Positions 9,010 to 18,228 of a DNA stretch of 64,000 nt are shown piece by piece; positions within the stretch are counted from its first letter, which is position 1; each line of letters starts with the position of its first letter. Source of the stretch: Simkaniaceae bacterium (lineage in GTDB: Bacteria; Chlamydiota; Chlamydiia; Chlamydiales; Simkaniaceae); assembly GCA_018399075.1 (NCBI GenBank), contig CP073763.1, forward strand, positions 1,364,001 through 1,428,000. Direction: 5' to 3'. Position numbers and translations under genes: made by a program. The notes beneath the pieces are model-generated. The model saw only the letters and a list, made by a program, of their open reading frames with translations. It did not search any database and was not told the origin of the DNA.

Positions 9010-12000
9010 ATGGCTAATATAGCATATGCTCCAGGAGTGACTGCGCTCGTTAATGGATTTTTCGGCCCTTGGGCTGGTATTGTGAATGGTGGAGTTGCTT
9101 TAATCAATGTTGCTCCATGGATTGGCGAGTTGCGCCATCTCACAGGAACAGCTCCTCCGCCCATTAAAGATCTTCAAGTAGCATTAGTCGAACTCTATGC
9201 CGCTGCCGAAGCCAATGACTATGAAGCCTTCCGAGCCGCTGCTGAAAACGTTGAGCAGAAAATCGATTCCCTTACAACCGAACCATCAAGAGAAAATTTT
9301 AAAGGGTATAGTATGGCGAGTATGGTTTGGAACCCACGAAATTGGGACCCATACTTAAAGCCATTAACTGACCTTAAACTAGAACTTGAACACTTTAGAA
9401 CACGTGGAATCGATGGCTACGATAGTTCCCGTTTAGAAGGCCCTCTTAAAGGAGCTGTTGCCTTCATGAATGGTGAGATCAAAGCCCATGCTGGACTCCT
9501 CAACAAAGCCTTCACAACTATTGCTCAAGAAGCAAAAAAGGTTGTACGACAAGAGTTTGGCGGTATTTTAGGGACTTCAGATCAAGCCTTAAGGATTGAA
9601 CCCAAGCTCTCCCCTTTGCAAACCCTTGTTTATGATGTTCGAAAGTTCCGTACAAATCCCAGAGATTATTTACCTGAATACGTCTCTCAAACTCTGTTAG
9701 CTGATTTAAAAGCGTTGGAGCGTTATCACCCGTACTTTAAAGGGGTCGAACGGTACGTTTTAGAGCGACTTGAACGGGAAGAAGCTGGAACTTTAGCAGA
9801 GCATTTAGATACATTCCTCGTTGCGTTTATTCGCGAGCGAGTTGTTCCAGAAATTGATGGGCCTGATCTTCATTTAGCTTATTATCAAGCAGGACTAAAA
9901 TTAAAGCATGTGCGTGAAAGCTGGATTACTGAGGACCGTGAAAGACAGGCTCAGTGGGGAAGAGAGTGTCTCCAAGAAAGAATTGAGAGTCCAAAAGAAA
10001 AAGGAACGTTATTTTCTGCTGTTGCATACATCCTAGAAATGGGACATTTTAGTGAGCTTGAAAGACATGTGCCTACACGTCATGACTCTTCAAAGACCCT
10101 CTTAGTAAAAGTGGAAAAGGTCATCACCTTAATAGAAGAGCACCCAGCAATTATGATGCACCCAGAATTTGGTCCTCAAATCAAAGAACTCATTGGGAGT
10201 TATATTAAAGCTGGCTACCGATTAGACAAGTCTTCTCTTGAAGGCTTTCAAGAGGCTCATAGAGCCAACCATGGAAATAACTTTCCAAAGGCCCTTCTTA
10301 TTTTAAGAAAGGTTCTTGCTGAGCCTTCTCAAGTACGCTCTAGAGAAACTTCAGTGATTGGGCAGGGACTAGAGGCTCTAAGGACTCAAGCAGGCCAATA
10401 TGGAATCCCCCTTCCTGAAGCGATCATGGGACCTGTTGAGAGTGTTGCAAGAATGGTTGACACGCAAGTCGGAAGTTTAATGGGCTCCTCTGGTGATGAA
10501 GAGACCCTTCCTCCTCTAATGAGTTTAGAAAGAAATCTCCAAACATTTACAGCTGAAAGAGCAGATCGCAGCGAAGCGACGATCCAAAAGGCACTCGATA
10601 AGGACCTCAGAGGTCTAGAAGTTGCCTACCTCGAACTTCATGGAATCACAGAATTTGTTAGAAGAAATAGAGGGCGCGCTCCTTATATTGAAGTCATGGA
10701 ACCTCTTGTGAGTCGGTTTATTTTGGAACAAATTGGGGCCGAGAACTCCCCTCTTCGCAATTTAATTATAAAGCACTCATCTACTTTTTTTCAGGCCCTC
10801 TATAAAGCCTCAGAAGCGCGAGGACTTTTGAAAGAAGCGGAACATGGACTCAGCAAATCAGAGCAAGTTGCGTGGGGACGCTCCCTCTATGAAACAGGAG
10901 AGATCCGCGCTACCATCCTTTGGGAAGCGGTTGAACTTGTTCTTAAAGTTGAAAACCTTGAGCGCGCTGTTAGAAGTTTAGAATTAAGAGAAGAAGCAAC
11001 TCCAGAAGAGCTTTCACGCAATGTAGATGTTGCCCTCAGCATCCTTGAAAAAAGCCCCCATATTGATGGCGTTGGCGAACTATTATCTCTGGTTCATGCT
11101 CAAGTGCAGTCTTATCTCAATATTGCAGCAGAGTTCTCTAGCGATCTGAGCGCAAGTGATGAAGCAATGGTCGATGCAGAGATTGATAAAGCACAAGCCT
11201 TAGTTAGAGCAGGTAACCCTGCTGGAGCCCTTAAAATCTTAAAAGCCCTTTTTGATAAAGGTCCTTTTTTGCAAGTCGTCGGTAAGGTTGAACGTGAAGA
11301 GTCTCCTGCTTCTGCTGTCGCAAAGCTAGCAGCTGATTTCGAGGCTGAAAAAGCCCACACCCAAGGAACATTAACACCTGCAGTCTCACAGGATGAGATT
11401 CAACGAGAAGAGCGCATTCTAGCGCACAACCTCTCGATGTTTTCGACATTCAAAGTGATGAGTAGCCATTGTGGACTTGATCCAAAAACAAGTGAGCAGT
11501 TATTTGAGCGCATTCTCGGAAAAATTGAAGAAATTCCTTATGATGGTTCTCCTGAACAATTAAAAAACAAGAGAGAGCGCGAGAAAATCTTTAAAGATGA
11601 ACTCGATAAAATGGTGGATGAAAATAGCCGCTTCAATTTTGGTTTCCTTACCTGGATAGTTTTCAAACTAGTGAAGCATTTTACAAGTGAATTTAGTAAA
11701 TCCCTTGTTCAAAGCACTCAAAATGCCATGCTTAACCCTAGCAATCAACCTCTTAAGGGGCACCATGGTGTTGTACGAGGGATTAATAATGGAATCCTAG
11801 CGCTCCTCTTTGCAGAACGCATTTGGAAGCAAGATGGAACGGGTGAACATGGAATTAATGAAAAAGAACTCAAAATGATTCAAATCCTCGAAGGCCTTAA
11901 TGGTGGCTCCCAGCAGCAATTGATTAAGCAGGTTGTGGATAAAGCTCTGAATGAGTTCCCCATTGGAACCTTTAGCAATAACCGTGTCCTTAATGGGATT

Positions 12001-13587
12001 GCTACCTTCTTTGTAAAAGGTGCTGCTCGAGTCATTGTTAACCGAATGAACTTGGCTAATACCGTTTTAGAAACGATGAGTGATGCAATTTACTCTGACA
12101 AACATATTAACTATAACGTCGATGCCCTTCTCCTAAAGCAAATTCAAGAATTTGAGAAAATTCTTGGTGAAGAGTCTGGAGAATTAGTGATTAGAGAGGG
12201 AGATAATGGGAAACGCCTTGTTAGCCAGCTTGTTGAAAACCTCTTTACCCTTCTTCGAGAAAGAGGAGAGATGACTCCTGGTGCTTTAAGAAGACATGAG
12301 GAATCCATCTTAGAACGACTCTCCGGCGCTATGGGAGAACAAACAGATACCATTATCAAAGGCGTTGTCCGAGACCTCCTCATTTTTGGTTTTGAACAGC
12401 TCAAAGAAAAAGAGCGGATGAATCAAACACTTCTGGATGTCTTAAGACATGCAAACCGGGCTTTAAGGCCAAGTACAGCCAGCCTGCTTCGAGAATTATA
12501 TAGTGATAAACCAGGTATTGATTCAATCCCTGAAGAGGCCCTTGTTGGAATGTTTGAAGCCGAATATCGCCCAGACCGGATCATCGGTGCTGTGACCCGA
12601 CAAGAGTGTGAAGCGGCCCTCCAAGCAAAGTATGGTAAAATTGAGGAAGAGCTTCATGATGCTATCGGCCGTATCTTGAATGAAACAATCAAGAATGTTG
12701 TCGTGACTCAAGTTCAAACGCACTTAAAGACTCCTCGAGAGGCTATTCTTGAACATCTTGAGTGGCTCCATCTGCAGTTTGATCCTCATCGCGCTCACCT
12801 TGAAAAGAAGCGAGCTTATACTGAGGAAATGAAAGAACTTTGCCGCGCTGCCCATTCTCAAAAACGTGATGGAGCTGTTAGGAAGGAAGTAAGGGAACAT
12901 ATTGATACCCGCCATAAAAAGCTCTTGATCCAGCTTAAGAATCAACTCAGTCTGTTAAAATCAAAAGAGAGTGAAGACCCTTCTAAGGCAAATCTTCAAA
13001 TCAAGCGACTTTATAAAGCAACAAATCGCCTTGTTGTCACTCTTGAAAAGGTTAATCAGGCTCTAATAGCAGATGATTTTGTAAAAGCTCATCGCCATCT
13101 TATTGCTCTAGAGAAACAAATGCAAGGGCTCGAGGGAGAGCTTATGGGCATCCAAATGACATTGAGTTGGGAAAACCTTTCTACCTCTGAAAGAGCGACT
13201 GAAACAGCTTACTCAGTGGGTCGAAAAGGGGCTGAAGCTGCAACTCCGGCTGTTCGGACTTTCCTTAATCGATGGATTACCCCCTTGGCAGAAGAGAGTG
13301 TCGCCATCTATAAGTCGCGCGCCGCCTTTAAAGCGATGGTCGATCAAGCCGTCTTTCGATCGTACTTAGAATATCAACCCTCTCCAGATTCACATAGTCA
13401 TGAAGAGACCGTTGCTGAAAACGTCTATTTAAGACTTCAAAAGGGATGGGATATGGTTGACGAGGAAGAATATCGTAGTGAAATGAGCCCTTCTTACGTT
13501 CATCCAACCACAACGGTTACAGGCCAAGAAACAGCTAGTGAAATGAGTATGCCTCATTGGGCAGATTTTTCTACCCCAATGTACTAG
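9010..13587 (+). CDS. Giant helical protein (1525 aa), putative secreted effector
   Basis: I recognise no family. The first ~45 residues contain the only notably hydrophobic stretch (ALVNGFFGPWAGIVNGGVAL), not a classical signal peptide. The rest is charged and almost all helix-forming. At least four places look like degenerate TPR-type hairpins with a shared pattern of Ala, Asn/Asp and Leu: near residues 55-85 (AAAEANDYEAFRAAAENV), 415-440 (HGNNFPKALLILRKVL), 725-755 (AGNPAGALKILKALF) and 1355-1380 (ADDFVKAHRHLIAL). A short apolar segment (FNFGFLTWIVFKLV) lies near 880. Size, lack of recognisable enzymatic motifs and an AT-rich promoter fit a chlamydial type III effector or inclusion-associated protein; this is inference. 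Confidence 0.6.
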   Translation: MANIAYAPGVTALVNGFFGPWAGIVNGGVALINVAPWIGELRHLTGTAPPPIKDLQVALVELYAAAEANDYEAFRAAAENVEQKIDSLTTEPSRENFKGYSMASMVWNPRNWDPYLKPLTDLKLELEHFRTRGIDGYDSSRLEGPLKGAVAFMNGEIKAHAGLLNKAFTTIAQEAKKVVRQEFGGILGTSDQALRIEPKLSPLQTLVYDVRKFRTNPRDYLPEYVSQTLLADLKALERYHPYFKGVERYVLERLEREEAGTLAEHLDTFLVAFIRERVVPEIDGPDLHLAYYQAGLKLKHVRESWITEDRERQAQWGRECLQERIESPKEKGTLFSAVAYILEMGHFSELERHVPTRHDSSKTLLVKVEKVITLIEEHPAIMMHPEFGPQIKELIGSYIKAGYRLDKSSLEGFQEAHRANHGNNFPKALLILRKVLAEPSQVRSRETSVIGQGLEALRTQAGQYGIPLPEAIMGPVESVARMVDTQVGSLMGSSGDEETLPPLMSLERNLQTFTAERADRSEATIQKALDKDLRGLEVAYLELHGITEFVRRNRGRAPYIEVMEPLVSRFILEQIGAENSPLRNLIIKHSSTFFQALYKASEARGLLKEAEHGLSKSEQVAWGRSLYETGEIRATILWEAVELVLKVENLERAVRSLELREEATPEELSRNVDVALSILEKSPHIDGVGELLSLVHAQVQSYLNIAAEFSSDLSASDEAMVDAEIDKAQALVRAGNPAGALKILKALFDKGPFLQVVGKVEREESPASAVAKLAADFEAEKAHTQGTLTPAVSQDEIQREERILAHNLSMFSTFKVMSSHCGLDPKTSEQLFERILGKIEEIPYDGSPEQLKNKREREKIFKDELDKMVDENSRFNFGFLTWIVFKLVKHFTSEFSKSLVQSTQNAMLNPSNQPLKGHHGVVRGINNGILALLFAERIWKQDGTGEHGINEKELKMIQILEGLNGGSQQQLIKQVVDKALNEFPIGTFSNNRVLNGIATFFVKGAARVIVNRMNLANTVLETMSDAIYSDKHINYNVDALLLKQIQEFEKILGEESGELVIREGDNGKRLVSQLVENLFTLLRERGEMTPGALRRHEESILERLSGAMGEQTDTIIKGVVRDLLIFGFEQLKEKERMNQTLLDVLRHANRALRPSTASLLRELYSDKPGIDSIPEEALVGMFEAEYRPDRIIGAVTRQECEAALQAKYGKIEEELHDAIGRILNETIKNVVVTQVQTHLKTPREAILEHLEWLHLQFDPHRAHLEKKRAYTEEMKELCRAAHSQKRDGAVRKEVREHIDTRHKKLLIQLKNQLSLLKSKESEDPSKANLQIKRLYKATNRLVVTLEKVNQALIADDFVKAHRHLIALEKQMQGLEGELMGIQMTLSWENLSTSERATETAYSVGRKGAEAATPAVRTFLNRWITPLAEESVAIYKSRAAFKAMVDQAVFRSYLEYQPSPDSHSHEETVAENVYLRLQKGWDMVDEEEYRSEMSPSYVHPTTTVTGQETASEMSMPHWADFSTPMY

Positions 13588-13603
13588 TAAATTGTACTAG
13601 GAT

Positions 13604-13654
13604 AAAATCCATCAACTTCTCTAGAATTACGCCATGAAGTTGATGGATTTTTTT
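13604..13654 (+). terminator. Strong intrinsic terminator overlapping the next gene's start
   Basis: A perfect 15-bp inverted repeat (13604-13618 with 13637-13651), with an 18-nt loop, is followed by a run of T ending at 13654, 17 nt after the stop of the 1525-residue gene. This has the full form of a rho-independent terminator. The ATG assigned to the MFS gene (13634) lies in its loop and codons 2-6 lie in its 3' arm. Confidence 0.8.
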
Positions 13655-14923
13655 CATACTCTTAAAATTAGACCTTGGCTTGTATGGGGATTAGGATCCA
13701 TATTTGCTCTCTACACCTTTTTGCTGCAGGGCTCGCCCAGCGTAATGATCCCTCAGCTCATGAAAACCTATCAAATCGATGTCATTAAAATCGGGGTTCT
13801 TACCTCGAGTTTTTTTTATACCTACATCATTATGCAGATTCCTGCAGGAATCCTTGTAGACCTTTGGGGACCCCGTCGGATTCTTAAAGTTAGCTTCCTT
13901 CTCTGCTCTATAACAGTAGGGTGGTTTGCCTTTTCTCATTATTTCTGGGAAGGGCAAGTGAGTCGAATGGTCATGGGAATAACGACTTCTCCTGCTATTA
14001 TTTGCGCTTTTTGTTTAGGATCTAGGTGGTTTAAGCCTGCTCTTTTTACTCTAATTGTTGCTTTGACCGAGTTCCTAGCTTTATCGGGTGGAGTGATCGG
14101 TGAAGGGGGGCTCGCAAAAGCTGTTGTTACCTTTGGCTGGCGTGAAACAATGTTAGGGGTTGCTGTAGCTGGTCTTCTTTTGACCTTCCTTTCCCTTTTT
14201 ATCATCCATGACTTTCCCGACCACGATCAACCCCTTCATGATGGGACCTCATTCAAGGAAGCAATGAAAGCAACGAGAAAGAGCTTTATCAAAATCCTTT
14301 CAATCAAACCCCTTTGGCTCAATGGCATTTATGCAGGATTTGTCTTTGCAATTTTCCCTGCTTTTGCCGCTCTTTGGGGCATCCCCTATTTCGAGAATCG
14401 GTACAAAATTTCTGTCGATTTATCAGCCCTTGTTGCCTCAACTTTTTTTATCGGAGGTTGTATTGGAACCCTAACCCTTGGGTGGATGTCGGTCTACATC
14501 ACAAAACGGCGTCCTATCATGATTTGGGGAACACTCATTGCTTTTGTTCTTTCTCTTTCAATTATCTATGTTCCCCATATTCCCCTTCCAATGATGTTTG
14601 TCTTGATGCTTCTTTTTGGCTTCTTTTCTAGCAGCTATGCTCTCTGCTTTGCCCTTGCAGACACTTATGTAAGCCATAAAAACAAAGGAGTCGCAATGGG
14701 CTTTACCAATATGCTTTGTATTGCTTTTGGAGCGCCTATTTTCCAACCCCTCATTGGCTTTCTTCTTAAATGGTCGACAGAGTGCGAGCCAATCAACCGC
14801 CTAAAAATCTATACCAACCATGATTATACTATCGCTTTATCAGTCCTTCCTATTTCTCTACTGATCGCCCTTATTCTGAGCTTTTTTATAAAAGAAGATC
14901 AGCAATCCTTAGCGTCGCCTTAG
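13634..14923 (+). CDS. MFS transporter
   Basis: The 429 residues contain 12 hydrophobic segments. The MFS loop 2-3 motif is seen as GILVDLWGPRRIL near residue 75, and LQGSPSVM in helix 1 matches the corresponding LQVSPSIM of the related gene at 15855-17138. It belongs to the same subfamily as that gene, a type common in Legionella, Coxiella and environmental chlamydiae; the substrate is unknown. Start choice is awkward: ATG 13634 lies inside a terminator-like hairpin and has no ribosome-binding site. The only nearby alternatives are TTG 13640 and ATG 13643, also in the hairpin. The 3' end overlaps the convergent neighbour by 38 nt. Confidence 0.8.
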   Translation: MKLMDFFHTLKIRPWLVWGLGSIFALYTFLLQGSPSVMIPQLMKTYQIDVIKIGVLTSSFFYTYIIMQIPAGILVDLWGPRRILKVSFLLCSITVGWFAFSHYFWEGQVSRMVMGITTSPAIICAFCLGSRWFKPALFTLIVALTEFLALSGGVIGEGGLAKAVVTFGWRETMLGVAVAGLLLTFLSLFIIHDFPDHDQPLHDGTSFKEAMKATRKSFIKILSIKPLWLNGIYAGFVFAIFPAFAALWGIPYFENRYKISVDLSALVASTFFIGGCIGTLTLGWMSVYITKRRPIMIWGTLIAFVLSLSIIYVPHIPLPMMFVLMLLFGFFSSSYALCFALADTYVSHKNKGVAMGFTNMLCIAFGAPIFQPLIGFLLKWSTECEPINRLKIYTNHDYTIALSVLPISLLIALILSFFIKEDQQSLASP

Positions 14924-15743
14924 AAGGGAGATTAAGGCTTTGTCTTGAATGGCGAACCTCCTCTATTGTTCCATCAGATTCGATAGAAAAAACCTTTTTG
15001 CCCGCAATGGCAGCTTTTGTTCCAATAGATGAACGGTGAATAATAATACGTTCTGAACAGCCGATGGCTTCAATTGTTGAAAGAGACTCCCCGACTATTA
15101 TTGAAGTTCCTTGAGTCCACTTTTTCTCAAGGTCACCATCGGTTTTAGGATGGGGGCGAACAATAACTTCACCTTGATAGTCTTTATAAACCGCTACAAA
15201 GGCTTTAAATGCCTCCTCATAATCACAGTCGTACCCTCCAAAATAGGTTATTCTTCCAGGAGAAACGGAAATCGATTGGATTTCATTTTCAAAAAAATCA
15301 AGATCAGGGTTTCCAACAATGAGACATTTTGGAGCATGAGAAGAACTGGCAGCAAGGCCACTCGGCACTAAAAAGAGATCGACCTCTTTTTCAAACTCCC
15401 GAATAAGATCGACATAAGGGATCCTTTCAATTTCAAGAGGATTATCATAATAACACACTGTTTTTGCATTTCCCTTATAGGCCTTTACAAATTGAAGCTG
15501 CAAGTATGAGGCGTCCCCTACAACTAAGACATCTGGAGCATACCCTTCAATGTCTTCTTGCAAAAGGGGCTGATAACGATCCCGCGTTTTAGGATCAAAT
15601 TTAAGAATCGTCACCTCTTCTCCTCGCTCTTTAAGCTCATTTGCAACTGGAGACAAGGCAACCGTTTCTCCTGCATCAAAGAGGACAAAAAGGGTCTGGG
15701 CCCAAAGAGAAAAAGGAAAAAGGAATAGTAAAATTTTTTTCAT
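14886..15743 (-). CDS. Exported GT-B-fold-like protein, unknown function
   Basis: The frame opens at 15755, but I prefer the ATG at 15743, which gives a standard signal peptide (MKKILLFLFPFSLWAQ) and a 285-residue product. After the signal the pattern LFVLFDAGETVALSPVANEL, LVVGDAS, GEVIVRPHPKTDGD and IEAIGCSERIIIHRSSIGTKA resembles the two Rossmann-like halves of GT-B enzymes such as the UDP-GlcNAc 2-epimerase or glycosyltransferase superfamily. An exported GT-B protein would be unusual because nucleotide sugars are cytosolic, so it may be a binding or non-catalytic derivative. It lies between two related MFS genes. Function is not assigned. Confidence 0.55.
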   Translation of the reverse strand: MKKILLFLFPFSLWAQTLFVLFDAGETVALSPVANELKERGEEVTILKFDPKTRDRYQPLLQEDIEGYAPDVLVVGDASYLQLQFVKAYKGNAKTVCYYDNPLEIERIPYVDLIREFEKEVDLFLVPSGLAASSSHAPKCLIVGNPDLDFFENEIQSISVSPGRITYFGGYDCDYEEAFKAFVAVYKDYQGEVIVRPHPKTDGDLEKKWTQGTSIIVGESLSTIEAIGCSERIIIHRSSIGTKAAIAGKKVFSIESDGTIEEVRHSRQSLNLPSKATLRIADLLL

Positions 15744-15775
15744 AGGTATGAGCATACCATTATTTTATTATTTTT

Positions 15776-15843
15776 ACCACAGAGCACACGGAGAAATAAA
15801 ATACGCAATTATATTCCTCTGAGTTCTTTGTGTGCTCTGTGGT
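15776..15843. repeat. Inverted repeat with ACCACAGAGCACAC arms
   Basis: A 14-nt arm at 15776-15789 is perfectly complementary to 15830-15843. Allowing two mismatches, pairing extends to 20 nt. The arms enclose about 40 bp. The motif resembles the CCACAGAG-type palindromic elements scattered through many bacterial genomes. It occupies the 111-bp gap between the MFS gene ending at 15855 and the start of the exported protein gene, both on the minus strand. Without a clear T-run it is unlikely to be a simple terminator. Confidence 0.75.
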
Positions 15844-15854
15844 TATTAAAAAAT

Positions 15855-17138
15855 TTAAAAAGCATCCCCGTATTTAGGACGACAATAGGTTTCCTTGATG
15901 AAAAATACGCTACTGATTACCCCCAAAAGAAAACAAGCCGGAACAACAATGAGTCCGAGATGATAATTCACAATGGAATAAACGGGAACGCCCCATCCAT
16001 CTTTTGATCCATCCCATAAAACCTGGAGAAGAAACCCAACAAAAGGTTGGAAAAGGGCTCCTCCTGCGACAACAGCCATATTATTGAGACCAAAGGCCGT
16101 CCCTACGATTGAAGGGCGGTTATTGTCTTTAACGAGGGCAAAAGATAGGATTTGACCACCCGCTGCAACCCCCATCCCAAAAAGGAAGATAAAGGATAGG
16201 CCAAAAGTAATCCCAGGAAGATAAAAGAGAATCAAAGAACAGATAAGCCCAATAACAGCGCAAATAATAATAAGAGGGCGCCTTTTCCCTATTTTATTGG
16301 AAAGCCACCCTATAAATGGGCTGGTTAACCCTATTCCAATCCAAAGAAGTGCCATTGCCAGGGCCGCATAAGTTGTTGGAACTTGAAACCGAACTCTTAG
16401 ATAGGGAACGCCCCAAAGGGCAGCAAAAACGGCAACGGGTCCCCAACCACAAAAAGCATAGAGTGCAACCCACCAGGTCTGAGCCGATTTTACAATCTCT
16501 TTTAGCTCTCTAAAGAGATCATGTTTCTTTGGAATATGCCGATCTTGATAGGGGTTATCTCGAATGATCATAAAGCAAAAAAGTGTTAAAAATATCCCTA
16601 TCGATCCGAGAAAAATCATGACAACACGCCACCGCCAATGCTCGAGCATTGCAGAAAGAGGAAGCTCTCCTCCAAGGGCACCAAGTGCCGCTAAAAATTG
16701 CGCGGTTCCTACCAAAAAGGCAAAATACTTTGCTGAAAACCAACGGGCAGCCATAACTAAAACGCCTACAAAAGCAAAGGCTGAACCAATACCCATCAAA
16801 AAGCGGCCAAAAGAAGCCCAAGCAATGCTATGAGTAAAGGCAAAGAAAAAAGTCCCTATCGAGCACAGAAGGACAGCCCCGGTAATGAGTCCCCTTGCAT
16901 TAAAACGGTCGAATAAAAGCCCTACAGGGATCTGCATCAAGGTATAACTATAAAAATAAAAAGAGGCCATCACTCCTAAAGAGGCCGCTCCAACCTTGAA
17001 CTCATACATTAGATTGCGGGTCATAATACTAGGAGAAACTTGAAGCCCCATCTCATAAAGGAGAAAAAGGGCCGCTAGAGTATAGATAAAAATTCCAAGA
17101 ATTTTTTGATCACGTGTCATAATTATTTCTATACACAT
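15855..17138 (-). CDS. MFS transporter
   Basis: This 427-residue, 12-helix protein is paralogous to the transporter at 13634. Shared landmarks are QVSPSIMTRNLM in helix 1, YSYTLMQIPVGLLFDRF at the loop 2-3 region, and NKIGKRRPLIII in the central loop 8-9. The ATG at 17138 has an AGGA upstream; a second in-frame ATG at 17120 (MTRDQK) is also possible. Substrate unknown. It diverges from mnmA with only 34 bp between starts, so the two share a promoter region. Confidence 0.8.
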   Translation of the reverse strand: MCIEIIMTRDQKILGIFIYTLAALFLLYEMGLQVSPSIMTRNLMYEFKVGAASLGVMASFYFYSYTLMQIPVGLLFDRFNARGLITGAVLLCSIGTFFFAFTHSIAWASFGRFLMGIGSAFAFVGVLVMAARWFSAKYFAFLVGTAQFLAALGALGGELPLSAMLEHWRWRVVMIFLGSIGIFLTLFCFMIIRDNPYQDRHIPKKHDLFRELKEIVKSAQTWWVALYAFCGWGPVAVFAALWGVPYLRVRFQVPTTYAALAMALLWIGIGLTSPFIGWLSNKIGKRRPLIIICAVIGLICSLILFYLPGITFGLSFIFLFGMGVAAGGQILSFALVKDNNRPSIVGTAFGLNNMAVVAGGALFQPFVGFLLQVLWDGSKDGWGVPVYSIVNYHLGLIVVPACFLLGVISSVFFIKETYCRPKYGDAF

Positions 17139-17172
17139 TTGAACTAATCCTGGAAAGATGTAAAATGGCTGG

Positions 17173-18228
17173 ATGAAAATTGCTATTGCCCTCTCAGGAG
17201 GGGTCGATTCTGCGACCTCACTTTATCTCTTGAAGCAAGCGGGACATGATGTTTTTGGTCTTTTCATGAAAAATTGGGAAGAAGAAGATGAAAGTGGCGC
17301 TTGCATAGCTGAAAAGGATGCCGAAGATGCCCGCGCTGTCTGCGACCTTTTGGGTGTCCCCTTTTATAGCGTTAATTTTGCCAAGGAATATTGGGAGAAT
17401 GTCTTTATCCACTTTCTGAAAGAGCTTGAGCATGGGCATACACCCAATCCAGACATTCTTTGTAATCGTGAGATCAAGTTTAAAGTCCTCTTTGAAAAAG
17501 CAAAAGCTCTAGGGGCGGATTTTTTAGCTACCGGTCACTACTGCCAAACAAAAGAGGGAAATCTCCTTAAAGGAAATGACAGTGGGAAAGATCAAAGTTA
17601 CTTCCTTTATACGGTGAAGAAAGAGATTCTTGACCAGGTCCTATTCCCTATTGGACATCTGGAAAAATCAGAAGTTCGGAAAATCGCTGAAGAGGCAAAG
17701 CTTCCTGTTTTTAATAAAAAAGATAGCACTGGTATTTGCTTTATAGGAAAACGAAATTTTAGAGAATTTCTAGAAAAGTATATTCCCCATGAACCAGGCG
17801 ATATCGAAACAGTAGAGGGAAAAAAGGTAGGAACCCATGATGGGATTTACTACTATACGATCGGGCAACGGAAAGGGATGGGTATTGGGGGACCAGGAGA
17901 ACCTTGGTTTGTAGCAGGAAAAGATAAAGAAAATCGGAAACTTATTGTCGCTCAAGGAGAGGACCATCCAGCCCTTCTTGCTCCAGCCCTAACAGCAACG
18001 GAAATCACTTGGGTCAATGAAGTTCCCTCTTTTCCCTTAAAGTGCAAAGCAAAGATCCGCTACCGCCAAGTAGAAGAGTCCTGCACTGTTGAAAAAAAGG
18101 GAGAAAAGCTTATCGTTTATTTTGACAAGGCGCAACGGGCGATTACTCCTCGCCAATCAGTGGTTTTTTACAGGGGAAAGACTTGTCTCGGAGGAGCGAT
18201 CATCGAAGAGGCGCTTTCTAAAAGCTAG
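17173..18228 (+). CDS. mnmA: tRNA-uridine 2-sulfurtransferase MnmA
   Basis: MnmA thiolates U34 of tRNA-Lys, -Glu and -Gln. The P-loop-like ATP pyrophosphatase motif ALSGGVDSA is at residues 6-14. The two catalytic cysteines are in DILCNREIKF (C97) and STGICFIGKRNF (C189). The middle and C-terminal tRNA-binding parts (GIYYYTIGQRKGMGIGG; RYRQVEESC) are present and 351 residues is full length. Its end overlaps the convergent murJ by 72 nt. Confidence 0.95.
   Translation: MKIAIALSGGVDSATSLYLLKQAGHDVFGLFMKNWEEEDESGACIAEKDAEDARAVCDLLGVPFYSVNFAKEYWENVFIHFLKELEHGHTPNPDILCNREIKFKVLFEKAKALGADFLATGHYCQTKEGNLLKGNDSGKDQSYFLYTVKKEILDQVLFPIGHLEKSEVRKIAEEAKLPVFNKKDSTGICFIGKRNFREFLEKYIPHEPGDIETVEGKKVGTHDGIYYYTIGQRKGMGIGGPGEPWFVAGKDKENRKLIVAQGEDHPALLAPALTATEITWVNEVPSFPLKCKAKIRYRQVEESCTVEKKGEKLIVYFDKAQRAITPRQSVVFYRGKTCLGGAIIEEALSKS

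Noticed and set aside
17165-17175. Three-codon frame (MAG-stop) overlapping the mnmA ATG
   Set aside because: Too short to call; ATGA arises from the GGATGA context by chance.
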